Notes under the pieces: model-generated | Told to the model about the DNA's origin: nothing | The model's input: only the letters and a program-made list of their open reading frames with translations | Databases searched by the model: none | From: CBDFKK01 sp965248815 | Lineage (GTDB): Bacteria; Pseudomonadota; Alphaproteobacteria; SMXP01 | Length of the DNA: 64,000 nucleotides | Reading direction: 5' to 3' | Assembly: GCA_965248815.1 (NCBI GenBank) | Contig: CBDFKK010000008.1 | Location: 2,108,001-2,172,000, forward strand | Translations under genes and position numbers: made by a program | In this document: one piece after another, positions 26,817 through 37,037 of the stretch | How positions within the stretch are numbered: the stretch's first letter is position 1 | How the letters are laid out: each line of letters starts with the position of its first letter

Positions 26817-28199
26817 TTATTCAGCACGGGTCTGTGCGACTGGAAGTAACAAACAAAGTCCTGCAATCAAGAATCCGACAATGACAAAAAGACCGGCACG
26901 TTGGTCGGCAAACAGCCCCGTCATCACCGCCAATAAGGCAGGCGCGGCAAACGATGTTGCTTTGCCGGACAGGGCATAGAGTCCAAAAAACTCTGTAGCC
27001 ATCCCCTGCGGCGCGAGACGTGCCATCAACGTGCGGCTGGCCGCTTGGGCGGGCCCGCCCGACAGTCCGATCAGAATTGCGAACGCCAAGTAGACAAGTT
27101 CTTGCTGCGACCCGAACGGCACCCGCTCCGGCGCGAGCGGCGCCGACGGCACGACAAATAGAATCGAGTCGGCCGAGATCGAGGCAGCGCCCAGCGTGCC
27201 GACGATGAGGCCGACTAACGCAATGGCGATAGTTGCCTTCGAGCCAAAACGATCATCAAGACGTCCGCCGATCACACACCCGATGGCAGCAAAGAACGCC
27301 AAAATAATTCCAAAGATTCCCAGAACCGTAATATACCAACCAAAAACGCCGCGCGCATAGACGCCGCCAAAGGCAAAAATCGCAACCAAACCATCGTTGT
27401 AGATCATCCGTGCCAAGAGGAATAAGAGAACGTTTTTATAGGTTTCCAGCTTTCTTATCGTCGCCAAAATTGTCGCCATTCCTTGACGGGCGGCTTGCGA
27501 ATATGTGCGGATCGAACGGGGCTGGTCGGGCGTAAAAAGAAACATCGGCATAGCAAAGATTGCAAGCCAAACGGCCGCTATAGGACCGGTCAGGCGATCG
27601 GCTTCATTGAACGCCGCGTTGACGCCAAAGAGGGGTTCGTCAGGGACAAAGGGCCAGTCCACGGTACCCGGCAGCGCGAAGGCCCACAGGACGAAAAACA
27701 AAGAGACAAGGCCGCCGACATAACCGAGCCCCCAAGCAAAACCGCTGAGCCGGCCCATTTCTTCGTCGGGAACCAGGCCGGGCAGCATGGCGTTTGTAAA
27801 TACGATGCTGGCCTCCATCATCACGGACGAAAGGACGATCAAAGTCAAAACGAACATGACAGATTGGCTCTCCCCGGGAGCCGCAAGCCACAAACCCGCA
27901 GACGAGACGACAAAAATTAACAAGAAGACAAAGATCCAGGGCTTGCGTGGCCCTGTTGCATCCGCAATGGCTCCGAGCACCGGGCTTGTAACGGCCGTGA
28001 TCGCGCCGGCTGTGCCAAGCGCATAGCCCAGAAGCTCCTGACCTCGAACTGGATCGCCGATATAAGTCGCGGCAAAATAAGGAAAGAAAATAAACGTCGT
28101 GATCAGCGTAAAGTAGGGCTGACCCGCCCAATCAAACAGCGCCCAACTGAGTTGGCCGCGCCGTGACGCTGGCGGCCGCCGGTCAGATCCCGGCTCCAC
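26817..28199 (-). CDS. MFS transporter, UMF1/Atg22-like
   Basis: A 460-residue, 12-helix inner-membrane protein. The N-terminal LSWALFDWAGQPYFTLI and the ADATGPRKPW loop are characteristic of the UMF1 (Atg22-like) branch of MFS permeases, related to vacuolar amino-acid effluxers in fungi; bacterial substrates are unknown. The likely start is GTG at 28199; no ATG is in frame upstream. It lies 44 nt downstream of the glutamate dehydrogenase gene on the same strand, so it could export or import a related metabolite, which is inference. Confidence 0.85.
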   Translation of the reverse strand: MEPGSDRRPPASRRGQLSWALFDWAGQPYFTLITTFIFFPYFAATYIGDPVRGQELLGYALGTAGAITAVTSPVLGAIADATGPRKPWIFVFLLIFVVSSAGLWLAAPGESQSVMFVLTLIVLSSVMMEASIVFTNAMLPGLVPDEEMGRLSGFAWGLGYVGGLVSLFFVLWAFALPGTVDWPFVPDEPLFGVNAAFNEADRLTGPIAAVWLAIFAMPMFLFTPDQPRSIRTYSQAARQGMATILATIRKLETYKNVLLFLLARMIYNDGLVAIFAFGGVYARGVFGWYITVLGIFGIILAFFAAIGCVIGGRLDDRFGSKATIAIALVGLIVGTLGAASISADSILFVVPSAPLAPERVPFGSQQELVYLAFAILIGLSGGPAQAASRTLMARLAPQGMATEFFGLYALSGKATSFAAPALLAVMTGLFADQRAGLFVIVGFLIAGLCLLLPVAQTRAE

Positions 28200-28243
28200 C
28201 GCCGCGCGAGTGGTGTTCGTGGCGCTCGTCGTCTGAAGCCCTT

Positions 28244-31200
28244 CTACTGCCCGCCCGATACCAGAGCTGCAAGTTCGCGAATTTGACTTCCGGCCAAGGA
28301 TAGTTTGGCCGCCGTTAGACCGCCGCCGCCTTCCATTTCCGTAAGGAGCGTCGTGGCCCTATCGATGGTTGCTTTGTGCTGTAAGGCCCATGCCTCAAGC
28401 ACAGCTTCTTGTCCTTGTTCTTTCGTATGTAGAACCGATTGTGTCAACAGCCGCTGCTGGAAGTATAGGTCGTCAACGATGCGCCGCACCGCCAGTCGTT
28501 CCCAATGCTCCGACAGCTGCATGGAAGCAGCCTGTTCGCGCAATTCGTCAAGTCCGATACTTTCGCCAAGAGCAAAATAGGATTGCGCAGCCAGCTTCAG
28601 CGAACGATTGCTCTCTTTGGTCACATCGATAATGTCACAAGCAGATTTCAACGGAATGAGCGAGACGACAGCCAATGCCAAGTCCTTATCCACGCCGTGC
28701 TCGACATAATGAGCGATTCGTTTGGTCACAATGTCTTTGATGTGAGTCGACATGACTTGATTGAGACTCTCGCTCAGCTCACCAATTCCATCGCTGTACC
28801 GACTTGTGGTTTTTTCAATCAAGAGATTTGCCTTACCGCCATCGTTGTACAGGCCGTATCGCATGAACCAGAGCACTTGTCGGCGTAGAAGGGAAAATAC
28901 GTCCTGGTACAACGACATCTGTATGTTTGCCGGCACCAGATTGTCTAGTTCATCGATTCGGCGCCGCAAATCCGCCAAGCCGAACATGGCGTCGGTCACG
29001 ATAAAGGCGCGCACGACCAAGTCCGCGCTCGTACCAGTATTATCTGTTATGCGATCTACGAAAACGATTCCGCCGTCGTTAACAACTCTGCTTGCCAGAA
29101 CCGTTGCGACAATCTCACGGCGAAGCTGATGGGCCTCAATACACGTCGGATATCGTTCGCCCAATGCGCTAGGGAAGTAAGCCGCCAGGTCTCGCACAAG
29201 ATAGTCCGAGTCCGGCACGTCTGAGTCCATCAGCTCGTCAAACAGCGCAATTTTCGAGTACGCCATGAGCACGGCAAGCTCCGGGCGAGATAGGCCCTTA
29301 CCCTCAAGCGCCATTTCATCGAATTTCTGGTTGTCGGGCAGTCCTTCGACCTTTCGATCTAATCGTCCATCCCGCTCGAGATGCTGCATGAACCGCCGAT
29401 GTGCATCACGGTCTTCGACGGCAGCAACGTCGGACATGCTGAGCGCGAGTGTTTGCTTGTAATTGTTGCGAAGGACGTGAGCGGCGACCTCATCGGTCAT
29501 GTCTTCGAGCAGTTGATTTCGTTCATCCGTGGTCAGGTTCTGTTCAGCGACCGCCGCGCCCAGCAAAATCTTGATATTAACTTCATGATCCGAACAATCG
29601 ACGCCGCCAGCATTGTCAACCGCATCAGTGTTGACGCGCCCGCCGGCACGCGAAAGCGAAATCCGGCCCGCTTGAGTCACCCCTAGATTGGCGCCTTCAC
29701 CGATGACCTTGACGCGAAGTTCCGGCGCATTAATGCGGACGGCATCGTTGGCCTTGTCGCCGACTTCGGCATCGCGCTCGGCCTCATCTTTAATGTAAGT
29801 TCCTATGCCACCGAACCAGAGCAGTTCCGCGGGCGACTTTAGAATCTCCTGAATGAGTTCATTTGGTGTCAGCTTTTTCTTAGTCGTGTGAAGGGCTTCT
29901 TGCATCTCCTTCGTCAGCGCAATGGTTTTCAAACTCCGGCTAAAGATTCCGCCGCCCTTGGAAATAAGCTTGGCGTCATAATCGTTCCAGCTGGAGCGCG
30001 GAAGCGCAAAGAGCCGCTGCCGCTCGGCAAAGCTCTTGGCCGCATCAGGGTCCGGGTCGATAAAGATGTCACGATGATCAAAGGCGACAATTAATTTCGT
30101 CTGCTCGGACAACAGCATTCCGTTGCCGAAGACGTCGCCCGACATGTCTCCCACGCCGATCGCGGTGAAGGGTTCGCTTTGGATATCTTTTCCAAGCTCT
30201 CTGAAATGGCGCTTGACCGCCTCCCACGCGCCCCGGGCCGTAATGCCCATCTTTTTGTGGTCATAGCCTTGGGAGCCTCCGGATGCGAAGGCATCGCCCA
30301 ACCAAAAGCCGTAGCGCTCGGAAATCGCGTTTGCAATATCGGAAAAGGTGGCCGTGCCCTTATCGGCGGCGACGACCAAATACGGATCATCACCGTCGTG
30401 AACTACAACGTCCCGAGGCTTCACGACTTCGCCCGCGACAATATTGTCCGCAAGATCCAGCAGTCCCGATATGAAAGTGCGGTAGCAAAGCACACCTTCG
30501 GCCTGAATCTCTTCCCGACTTCCTGTGGTGGGCAAATGTTTAGGAACAAATCCCCCTTTGGCGCCGACCGGTACAATCACTGCGTTTTTGACTTGTTGTG
30601 CCTTTACGAGTCCCAAAACCTCCGTGCGATAATCTTCACGCCGGTCCGACCAGCGCAACCCCCCGCGCGCAACCAGTCCCCATCGCAAATGAATACCTTC
30701 AACCCGCGGCGAATAAACGAAAATTTCCGTGAACGGTTTAGGCGCCGGCAATCCTTCAATATCCCGGCTTGAAATTTTGAAAGAAATGTAGGATTTGACC
30801 GATGCCGCCTCGTCGGTTTGGAAAAAGTTAGTCCGCCACATCGCCTCAATAAAATTCAAGTATTGGCGAACGATTAGATCTTCGTCGAGGCTTTGAACCG
30901 TTTCCAGCGCATTGAGAATGCCCGCGCGCAATTCCTGCTGCCGCTCGCGGCGTTGCTCCATCGTCAGTGAGAGCTGCGGATCGAAACGCACTTTGAACAG
31001 CTCGATGAGCATGAGCGCCATGCGCGTATGCTTCGCAAAGGTGTCTTGCATGTAGTCGATGGACAGCGACTGTCCCGTTTGCCGCCGGTAGAAGGCGATG
31101 GCTCTTATGACGCTGACGTCCCGCCATGCTAATCCGGGGTCGATACTGAGATAATTGAAACGGTCGTTGTCGGCCTGCCCATGCCAAATAGCTGCGAACG

Positions 31201-33139
31201 TCTCTTCCAAGTTTACATGGGTATAGCGCTTGTCGAGCGCAACTTTCTCGGCATGAACCATGAAGAACTCATGGATCCAAAATCGCGCATCGCCCCGCTC
31301 CACGGGATGTCCGGCCTCTTGAATGACCATGAGTCCCATGTTTTCAAGAATCGGCAATACATCGCTTAGGGGAATAGGGTCGCGCTCCCGATACAACTTC
31401 AAACGAATACCTTCGGCCGGATCTCCGTCACGTTGGAAGCATCGAATTGCTATCGCGGGAAACGCGCCTAAAGGCTCGAGGATCTTGATATCTTCGAATG
31501 CGTCGTCCCCGGAATTTCCGTCGCGATACCCGGCAGAGAAGGCGTCGCCGTAGCGCGCAATTAAAGGCCGGCTTTTTTTTTCCTCGCCATAGTTTTGAAC
31601 CACGGCGCCGGCAAGTTCATCGCGCCAACTTCTCGTCACCTCGAAAATCTGGCGCTCGAGATCTTCTATGATGGGACGATCCAGGACGCTATCGGGAAAT
31701 AGACCGACAATATAACGAACACGCGCAAGCGGGGAATCGTTAAACTGCGGATAGTAGGCGGAGAGGCGACCATTAAAAGTCGAGACCAGAATGTCCGCGA
31801 TGCGTTCGCGCACGTTGGAGTCGTAACGATCCCGGGGGATATAGACCAGCGCGGATACATAACGGTCGTAACGATCGTAGCGCAAGAATAGCTTGGTGCG
31901 CGGGCGCTCTTGGAGGTCCAGAGCCCCTTGCGCCAGGCGCAATAATTCTTCTTCCGTAACCTGTATCAATTCGTCTCGGGGAAATGTCTCGAGAATATTT
32001 CGTAGCGCATTCGTATTAAAACTCGCGCGCACAAAGCCACTGCGCTCCATGACACGCTCCGCTTTGCGCGCCAGCAACGGAATTCGAAAGACCGACTGGT
32101 TATAGGCCTCAGCTGTAAACAAGCCGACAAATCTAAATTCGCCGGTAAGCGCCCCTTGGCTATCGAACACTTTGACACCGATATAGTCCATATAGACGCG
32201 CCGGTGGACATCGGAGCGCACGTTTGCCTTTGTAATGATCAAAGGCGCCGGCAGCATAAGGAATTCGCGAACCTCTTGGGTCAAATTCACAAGTTCATTG
32301 CCGCGTCGCAGAATACGCGTATCGGGGTCACGTAAGAGACCAAGGCCGGAGCCTTCTATCGGGGCCAGATCCCCGGTCTCCAGCTCTCCGTCGAACCGAT
32401 ACATGCGGGATCCCAGAAATATGAAATGATTGTCGCGCAACCACATGAGAAACGCGACGTTCTCATCGAGTTCTTCGCGATCGATAAAAGGTGGATTCTC
32501 GTGAAGACCTTCAATCGCTTCATCGAGACGCTTAATCATGTCGTCAAAATCTGCAATAACAAGTTTGACGTTGCTGATAACGCTTTGAACAGCAACTTCG
32601 ACTTTCTTGAGCAGTTTGAGATCGGAGTGATACTCGAATTCGATGTGGATCATCGATTCACGTATGGCGTCATGTGAAAGATCAAGGTGCGCGGGCGCAA
32701 ACGCCGTTCGACGACCTTGTTCATCGCGTTCAACTTGTACTACCGGATGAAGAACCGCATGAAGTTCCAATTCCTGAGCGGTGAGCTCTCCCAGAATTGA
32801 ATTCAACAAGAACGCCGTATCGTCGCAGACCACTTGCAAAACAGTATGGGGGCTCTCCCAGCCGTCTTCTTCGAGACTGGGATTGAAAACGCGCAGCAGA
32901 GGTTGGTGAACCGGACGTTGTAGAGCATATTTCCAAAAAGATTGGGCGATCCGAAACAGACCATCGCTGTCATAAGCGTCCAGCTCATCGGACCGGGCGT
33001 CCGCGAAGAAGATCTCAATAAATTCGCCAAAGCCGGAATAGTCGGGATCGCGCTTGTCGCCGTCACCATCTTGGGCGCGCGATACAATTTCCGCGATCCG
33101 GCCATTGCCCGACTTCACTTGCATATTCAACATCTCCAC
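28244..33139 (-). CDS. gdhB: NAD-specific glutamate dehydrogenase, large (180-kDa) class
   Basis: A 1631-residue catabolic enzyme oxidising glutamate to 2-oxoglutarate and ammonia. It has the very long N-terminal ACT-like regulatory region and the central catalytic domain with VPVGAKGGFVPKHLP, VVAADKGTATFSDIAN and SGGSQGYDHKKMGITARGAW, followed by the Rossmann-type VIGEGANLGVTQAGRI. The length matches the family. The start is either GTG 33139 or ATG 33133, after AAGGAG. The UMF1-type transporter follows 44 nt downstream. About 230 nt of non-coding sequence lie upstream and presumably hold the promoter. Confidence 0.95.
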   Translation of the reverse strand: MEMLNMQVKSGNGRIAEIVSRAQDGDGDKRDPDYSGFGEFIEIFFADARSDELDAYDSDGLFRIAQSFWKYALQRPVHQPLLRVFNPSLEEDGWESPHTVLQVVCDDTAFLLNSILGELTAQELELHAVLHPVVQVERDEQGRRTAFAPAHLDLSHDAIRESMIHIEFEYHSDLKLLKKVEVAVQSVISNVKLVIADFDDMIKRLDEAIEGLHENPPFIDREELDENVAFLMWLRDNHFIFLGSRMYRFDGELETGDLAPIEGSGLGLLRDPDTRILRRGNELVNLTQEVREFLMLPAPLIITKANVRSDVHRRVYMDYIGVKVFDSQGALTGEFRFVGLFTAEAYNQSVFRIPLLARKAERVMERSGFVRASFNTNALRNILETFPRDELIQVTEEELLRLAQGALDLQERPRTKLFLRYDRYDRYVSALVYIPRDRYDSNVRERIADILVSTFNGRLSAYYPQFNDSPLARVRYIVGLFPDSVLDRPIIEDLERQIFEVTRSWRDELAGAVVQNYGEEKKSRPLIARYGDAFSAGYRDGNSGDDAFEDIKILEPLGAFPAIAIRCFQRDGDPAEGIRLKLYRERDPIPLSDVLPILENMGLMVIQEAGHPVERGDARFWIHEFFMVHAEKVALDKRYTHVNLEETFAAIWHGQADNDRFNYLSIDPGLAWRDVSVIRAIAFYRRQTGQSLSIDYMQDTFAKHTRMALMLIELFKVRFDPQLSLTMEQRRERQQELRAGILNALETVQSLDEDLIVRQYLNFIEAMWRTNFFQTDEAASVKSYISFKISSRDIEGLPAPKPFTEIFVYSPRVEGIHLRWGLVARGGLRWSDRREDYRTEVLGLVKAQQVKNAVIVPVGAKGGFVPKHLPTTGSREEIQAEGVLCYRTFISGLLDLADNIVAGEVVKPRDVVVHDGDDPYLVVAADKGTATFSDIANAISERYGFWLGDAFASGGSQGYDHKKMGITARGAWEAVKRHFRELGKDIQSEPFTAIGVGDMSGDVFGNGMLLSEQTKLIVAFDHRDIFIDPDPDAAKSFAERQRLFALPRSSWNDYDAKLISKGGGIFSRSLKTIALTKEMQEALHTTKKKLTPNELIQEILKSPAELLWFGGIGTYIKDEAERDAEVGDKANDAVRINAPELRVKVIGEGANLGVTQAGRISLSRAGGRVNTDAVDNAGGVDCSDHEVNIKILLGAAVAEQNLTTDERNQLLEDMTDEVAAHVLRNNYKQTLALSMSDVAAVEDRDAHRRFMQHLERDGRLDRKVEGLPDNQKFDEMALEGKGLSRPELAVLMAYSKIALFDELMDSDVPDSDYLVRDLAAYFPSALGERYPTCIEAHQLRREIVATVLASRVVNDGGIVFVDRITDNTGTSADLVVRAFIVTDAMFGLADLRRRIDELDNLVPANIQMSLYQDVFSLLRRQVLWFMRYGLYNDGGKANLLIEKTTSRYSDGIGELSESLNQVMSTHIKDIVTKRIAHYVEHGVDKDLALAVVSLIPLKSACDIIDVTKESNRSLKLAAQSYFALGESIGLDELREQAASMQLSEHWERLAVRRIVDDLYFQQRLLTQSVLHTKEQGQEAVLEAWALQHKATIDRATTLLTEMEGGGGLTAAKLSLAGSQIRELAALVSGGQ

Positions 33140-33413
33140 GCCACTCCTTCATTTTGGGAGTCCGAAGCAGCTCCCGCAATGAATTAACGACACCAGGACC
33201 AAAATTGTGCGGCAGCTTAACGGTAGTCCCCGGCCGAGATCCTACGGAAAATTGGTTAACGGCCCCAAAAGAGCACAATTCTTCAAGGTCACAAAAGCGC
33301 CCTGAATTTCGCGGCTAACGCCCGACAAGACGGCGATTCAAGGAAGGGTGGCTCTGGCAATCCATGGTAAAGACCCAACCCAATCGCCGCCGGTTGGTCC
33401 ATGGATGAACCGC

Positions 33414-34031
33414 TCATGACAATTCGTGAAATCGGTAGTGGCCGGTTATCGGAAATTCAAACAGCCGATCTTCGAGTTTGGGCCCACGACCGATATTGTG
33501 AACGATGAGGGGCCGTGTGCCGTCGTCCGATTTTAGCGCGCTGACAATGCCGATGTGGGGCAAGTGCGGCGGAACGGTCCAAGTCACAAGATCTCCCGCC
33601 TGATACGCAGTTGCCTCGCCCGTTACCGAAAGGACGCTTCCATAGCGGGCAAAGAATCTTTGCATGTTGGGGACCCGGCGATGATCAATATTTGAATCAG
33701 GTTTTGCAAGGCCCCAATTGTTGGGGTAGTTCGAAAATGACACCTTCATGTCTTCGTGAATTAACTTTTGTAAGTCGGTGCCGAGCGCTCTATAGGCCCG
33801 GATCACCAGGTCCGTGCAAACCCCCTGATCGCTCGGTACATCGCCAAGGGGATACGATATCGAGACGTAGGACCCATCGTAGCGAACATCGTGCGTTGTG
33901 CGCTCGACTGCCGCCGCCGCAAGTCGTTCGCCGAATGTTGCTGGTGTGGCTCGTGCCAATGCCGATAGAGCGACGAACACAAGCAGCACAAAAACAGAAA
34001 ATCCGAAAAACCAAATCGTGCGTACCGTCAT
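33414..34031 (-). CDS. DUF1287 protein, exported
   Basis: About 205 residues. The N-terminal segment TIWFFGFSVFVLLVFVALSA is a signal peptide or anchor. The body carries the DUF1287 pattern: DVRYDGSYVSISYPLGDVP, GVCTDLVIRAYRALG, PDSNIDHRRVPNMQRFF and LPHIGIVS. The Cys, His and Asp arrangement recalls NlpC/P60-like cysteine peptidases, but I cannot confirm catalysis. The ATG at 34031 with GAGGAA upstream is preferred over a TTG at 34061. Confidence 0.82.
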   Translation of the reverse strand: MTVRTIWFFGFSVFVLLVFVALSALARATPATFGERLAAAAVERTTHDVRYDGSYVSISYPLGDVPSDQGVCTDLVIRAYRALGTDLQKLIHEDMKVSFSNYPNNWGLAKPDSNIDHRRVPNMQRFFARYGSVLSVTGEATAYQAGDLVTWTVPPHLPHIGIVSALKSDDGTRPLIVHNIGRGPKLEDRLFEFPITGHYRFHELS

Positions 34032-34106
34032 GCCGTTCCTCGTTCGCAGGACTGAACTCAAAACTTTATGGCGTCAAATCGTGGCGTGATTTAGGCGGAG
34101 AACCCC

Positions 34107-35429
34107 TCAAAGCGTAAACGTCATTTCGTCAATAAGCGCGCCAGGCAGGTGCATCGAGCGCGTGGCGCGTGCATCATAGGACCAAGGGTCCAAAATGAAC
34201 TCGCGCTCTTTAGTGAGACCCACCAAATTTTTTCCAAACATGCGATAGATCGTATCGTCAAACCGCAAAGCTTGGATCGGCGAAACAATCTCCCCGTGCT
34301 CAACCCAAAACGTTGCGAACCTTGTCATGCCCGTCAGCCGTCCGGCACTCTCATCGGAAAAATTGGTATACCAAAGATTGCTGATATAGAGGCCGGTATC
34401 AAGAGCCATCAGAATTTCATCAGTCTTAAGCGTGCCGGGCGCCATGTCGAGAGACTGAGCCATCTCTTGGGCCGAGGCCCCATTCGTTTCCACGTTAAAT
34501 TCAGCCGAAGAACGCGGACTGACAAGAGAGCCGGCATAAAGCCCGTCGTAAACGAGGCAGATCCGATCAGGTTTTACAAATCCTTCTGACTGAAACCCCG
34601 CAGCAACGCCGGCGGTTATATCCTCTGCAAATCTGACTTCGCTAGACAGCTGCGCGTTGCCGTCAAACAATTTCATAAACGGAGTCCGGCCGGTTCGCTG
34701 CGCGTTCAACCCAAAGCCGCCCCAATTCAAGCGGCTTAGAATTTCGTGCATCGCGGCGGGCGCCAGATAGACACGGAAGCGCCCCGGTTCCAGCGCTGCC
34801 GCCTGACGCGCTAAGACCTCCATATGCGCCGCGGTTTGATCGGCGCGTCGGCACAGTTCTTCTCTATTCCATTCAAATCCCGAGTAAGCCGCTTTCGCCG
34901 CCTTGTCGCCGTCGTGATAAAAGCTCCAATCGAAATTAAAACTCTCGCTTTCATGCCAATTGCGTTGACCCAGCGAATTGGCAAAGCCTTGCTGAATGGA
35001 GCCGGCAGCATAGATTCCAACAAGATCTTTGCCAGTGCCGATTTCAATGACATCCGCGACCGCTTCATCTTGGCTGGCAAGCCGGCCTTTGTGGTGAGTC
35101 TCGCTTGATGCGGGCTCCGCATTATAGATGAGATGCGGGTCGTCGCGAGTTGCGCTTAACATGTCACGCACTGTGGCAATCGAGTCCTTCAACAAATCCA
35201 AATCAGTGTTGCGCGCCCCTGTCAGCGTGATCGTTGCTTGGCCGTGCTTTCGACCCTTTATGAGTTCGAGCGATAGAAAATTTTGACACACCGATCCCGG
35301 CTGGCGCACCGAAGACCTATTGAAGCGCACAAAGTCAGACTGCTCACCAGCATAGTTCGCGAGATAAACTTCGTCGGCCGCAATCAGACGATCCAGGCCT
35401 TCCGCCAGAGTGTAGAAGTAGTCTTGCAC
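34107..35429 (-). CDS. TldD/PmbA family protein lacking the zinc motif (TldE-like)
   Basis: About 440 residues homologous to the TldE/PmbA partner of TldD: it has the three-part fold with SSRSFLVSP-like regions replaced by MTRFATFWVEHGEIVSPIQA, but no HExxxH motif. TldE normally forms a heterodimer with TldD, which holds the metal site, and the pair cleaves unfolded peptides or matures modified peptides. I prefer the GTG at 35429, 5 nt after the TldD stop; an ATG at 35474 would overlap TldD by 40 nt. Co-transcription with TldD is clear. Confidence 0.85.
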   Translation of the reverse strand: MQDYFYTLAEGLDRLIAADEVYLANYAGEQSDFVRFNRSSVRQPGSVCQNFLSLELIKGRKHGQATITLTGARNTDLDLLKDSIATVRDMLSATRDDPHLIYNAEPASSETHHKGRLASQDEAVADVIEIGTGKDLVGIYAAGSIQQGFANSLGQRNWHESESFNFDWSFYHDGDKAAKAAYSGFEWNREELCRRADQTAAHMEVLARQAAALEPGRFRVYLAPAAMHEILSRLNWGGFGLNAQRTGRTPFMKLFDGNAQLSSEVRFAEDITAGVAAGFQSEGFVKPDRICLVYDGLYAGSLVSPRSSAEFNVETNGASAQEMAQSLDMAPGTLKTDEILMALDTGLYISNLWYTNFSDESAGRLTGMTRFATFWVEHGEIVSPIQALRFDDTIYRMFGKNLVGLTKEREFILDPWSYDARATRSMHLPGALIDEMTFTL

Positions 35430-35434
35430 GGGCC

Positions 35435-36877
35435 TCACGCTCCGCCGAAGACGGCAACGTTGCGGAACAAACATGCCACCGTCGCATGGCCAACTCGGAT
35501 TCCTTGATTAGGTTCGCCTTTGCCGCAATAAGACGTACCCCCGATGAATGCGGTGGTTTGATCGCCAACGCCTGCGAGCGAATGCCAAAACTTCCATGAC
35601 ACGCCCCTATAGTTGGGATTACGCACGACGTCTGTTAGTTCGCCCTCTTCGATCTTCTGGCTCCATTCGCAGCCGAATTGAAATTTATTACGCGAGTCGT
35701 CAATCGACCATGAGCGACACGTGTCTACATAAACGCCGCGTTCCACTTGGGCGACAAGCTCGGACAGGGACGAGCCTCCCGGCTCGACATTAAGGTTGGA
35801 CATGCGATCGATAGGCGGCCGGTTCCAACTGCAAGCCCGCTCCGTCGCCACGCCTGGCAAATTGGCACGCGCCTGAGACGTCGCGCCGCCGAGAGTCGAC
35901 CGCAAGAGGCCGTCTTTGATCAAATATTCTCGCCCGGCCCTTGTCCCCGCATCGTCGAATGCAAAACTCGCGGCTTCTCCCTCCACATCCGAATCAAACG
36001 TCACGTTCAGCAGCTCGGAGCCGTAGCGATGAGTGCCGATCATGTCGGGGGTTACAAAACTCGTTCCGGCGTAGTTGCGTTCGTCCCCGAGAATGCGGTC
36101 GAGCTCCAAGGGATGACCAATCGACTCGTGCACTTGGATGACCATTTGGTCGCCGCCGATGACGATGTCCATGTCGCCGCTCGGGCAATTCTCGGCCTCA
36201 AGCAATTGGATCGCTTCGCGGCTAACCCGCTCGGCCGCGCCGTCCCACCCGACGGCATCCAAAACCTCCAAACCACCTTGGCGCACTTCGTAGCTTCCTA
36301 AACTGCGCGTTTGTGTCTCCCCTTTGTCGCTGGCACTGGCATAGAGACTTGGATGCAGGAAGTGATACCGTTGTTCAAGCCGACCGCCATCGGCGGTGAT
36401 GAGCAAAGTCTCCCTTATGGTCGACCAGAGCGTTGCGCCCCAATCTAAAATGCGGGCGTCAATATTGAGCTCTTCGTTGGCACGCACCAACAGATCCAGC
36501 TTTTCTTCAAGTGGAACGGCGTGCCAAGGCTCCATGACTGGTGTTTCGTATTTGCCTTGCACACTCTCGGGACGCACCTCGGAGAAATTGGTAACCGCGC
36601 GACCCGCTGAGCGATGGGCCCAGTCTTTCGCCTGACCTATTGCGCGTTTTAGTCCTTCTCGGCTCAGGTCAGCGGTCGCCGCATATCCGAGGCCGCCGCG
36701 ATCGTGAATAGTCACCATTGCGCCGAAGGAGCGCGACAGATTCGGCGGACGCGGTACGCCGCGTATGACGCTTACCCACTCGTCGACCTCACGCTCAATG
36801 CGCAAAGAGCAAAAATCCACGGATGGAGCGATCTCCCGAAAGGTCTGTTCAATGTTTTGAAACAACAGCTCCCCCAA
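35435..36877 (-). CDS. TldD family metallopeptidase with HExxxH motif
   Basis: A 480-residue TldD-type zinc peptidase. The metal motif His250-Glu251-x3-His255 lies in QVHESIGHPLE; the later Cys (ATERACSWN) is the usual third ligand region. With the next gene it forms a TldD/TldE-like pair. Its divergence from classic tldD/pmbA and the adjacency of both genes suggest the paralogous pair found in many bacteria. The start codon is uncertain: TTG at 36877 is the best in-frame candidate and no ATG exists before the upstream stop. Confidence 0.88.
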   Translation of the reverse strand: MGELLFQNIEQTFREIAPSVDFCSLRIEREVDEWVSVIRGVPRPPNLSRSFGAMVTIHDRGGLGYAATADLSREGLKRAIGQAKDWAHRSAGRAVTNFSEVRPESVQGKYETPVMEPWHAVPLEEKLDLLVRANEELNIDARILDWGATLWSTIRETLLITADGGRLEQRYHFLHPSLYASASDKGETQTRSLGSYEVRQGGLEVLDAVGWDGAAERVSREAIQLLEAENCPSGDMDIVIGGDQMVIQVHESIGHPLELDRILGDERNYAGTSFVTPDMIGTHRYGSELLNVTFDSDVEGEAASFAFDDAGTRAGREYLIKDGLLRSTLGGATSQARANLPGVATERACSWNRPPIDRMSNLNVEPGGSSLSELVAQVERGVYVDTCRSWSIDDSRNKFQFGCEWSQKIEEGELTDVVRNPNYRGVSWKFWHSLAGVGDQTTAFIGGTSYCGKGEPNQGIRVGHATVACLFRNVAVFGGA

Positions 36878-36967
36878 GGGCCATGCAATATTAGCCGACC
36901 CTATTCATACCTGACCAGACGGTCGGTTCAAGCGGAAGAATCTCTTGTTCTTTGGCGCCAAAAAAGT

Positions 36968-36993
36968 GCCCGCACCTCAACTGAGGCGCGGGC
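36968..36993 (-). terminator. Rho-independent terminator of the SPFH gene
   Basis: An 11-bp stem with one A-C mismatch (GCCCGC 36968-36973 with GCGGGC 36988-36993; CCTCA with TGAGG) and a 2-nt apical gap. On the minus strand it is followed by a six-T run (36960-36965). It lies 45 nt after the stop of the SPFH-domain gene at 37038 and separates it from the TldD-type gene. Confidence 0.8.
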
Positions 36994-37037
36994 GTCTTAT
37001 AGATACGAGCCAAAGCTCGATCAGGCCTTAGGCTGGG

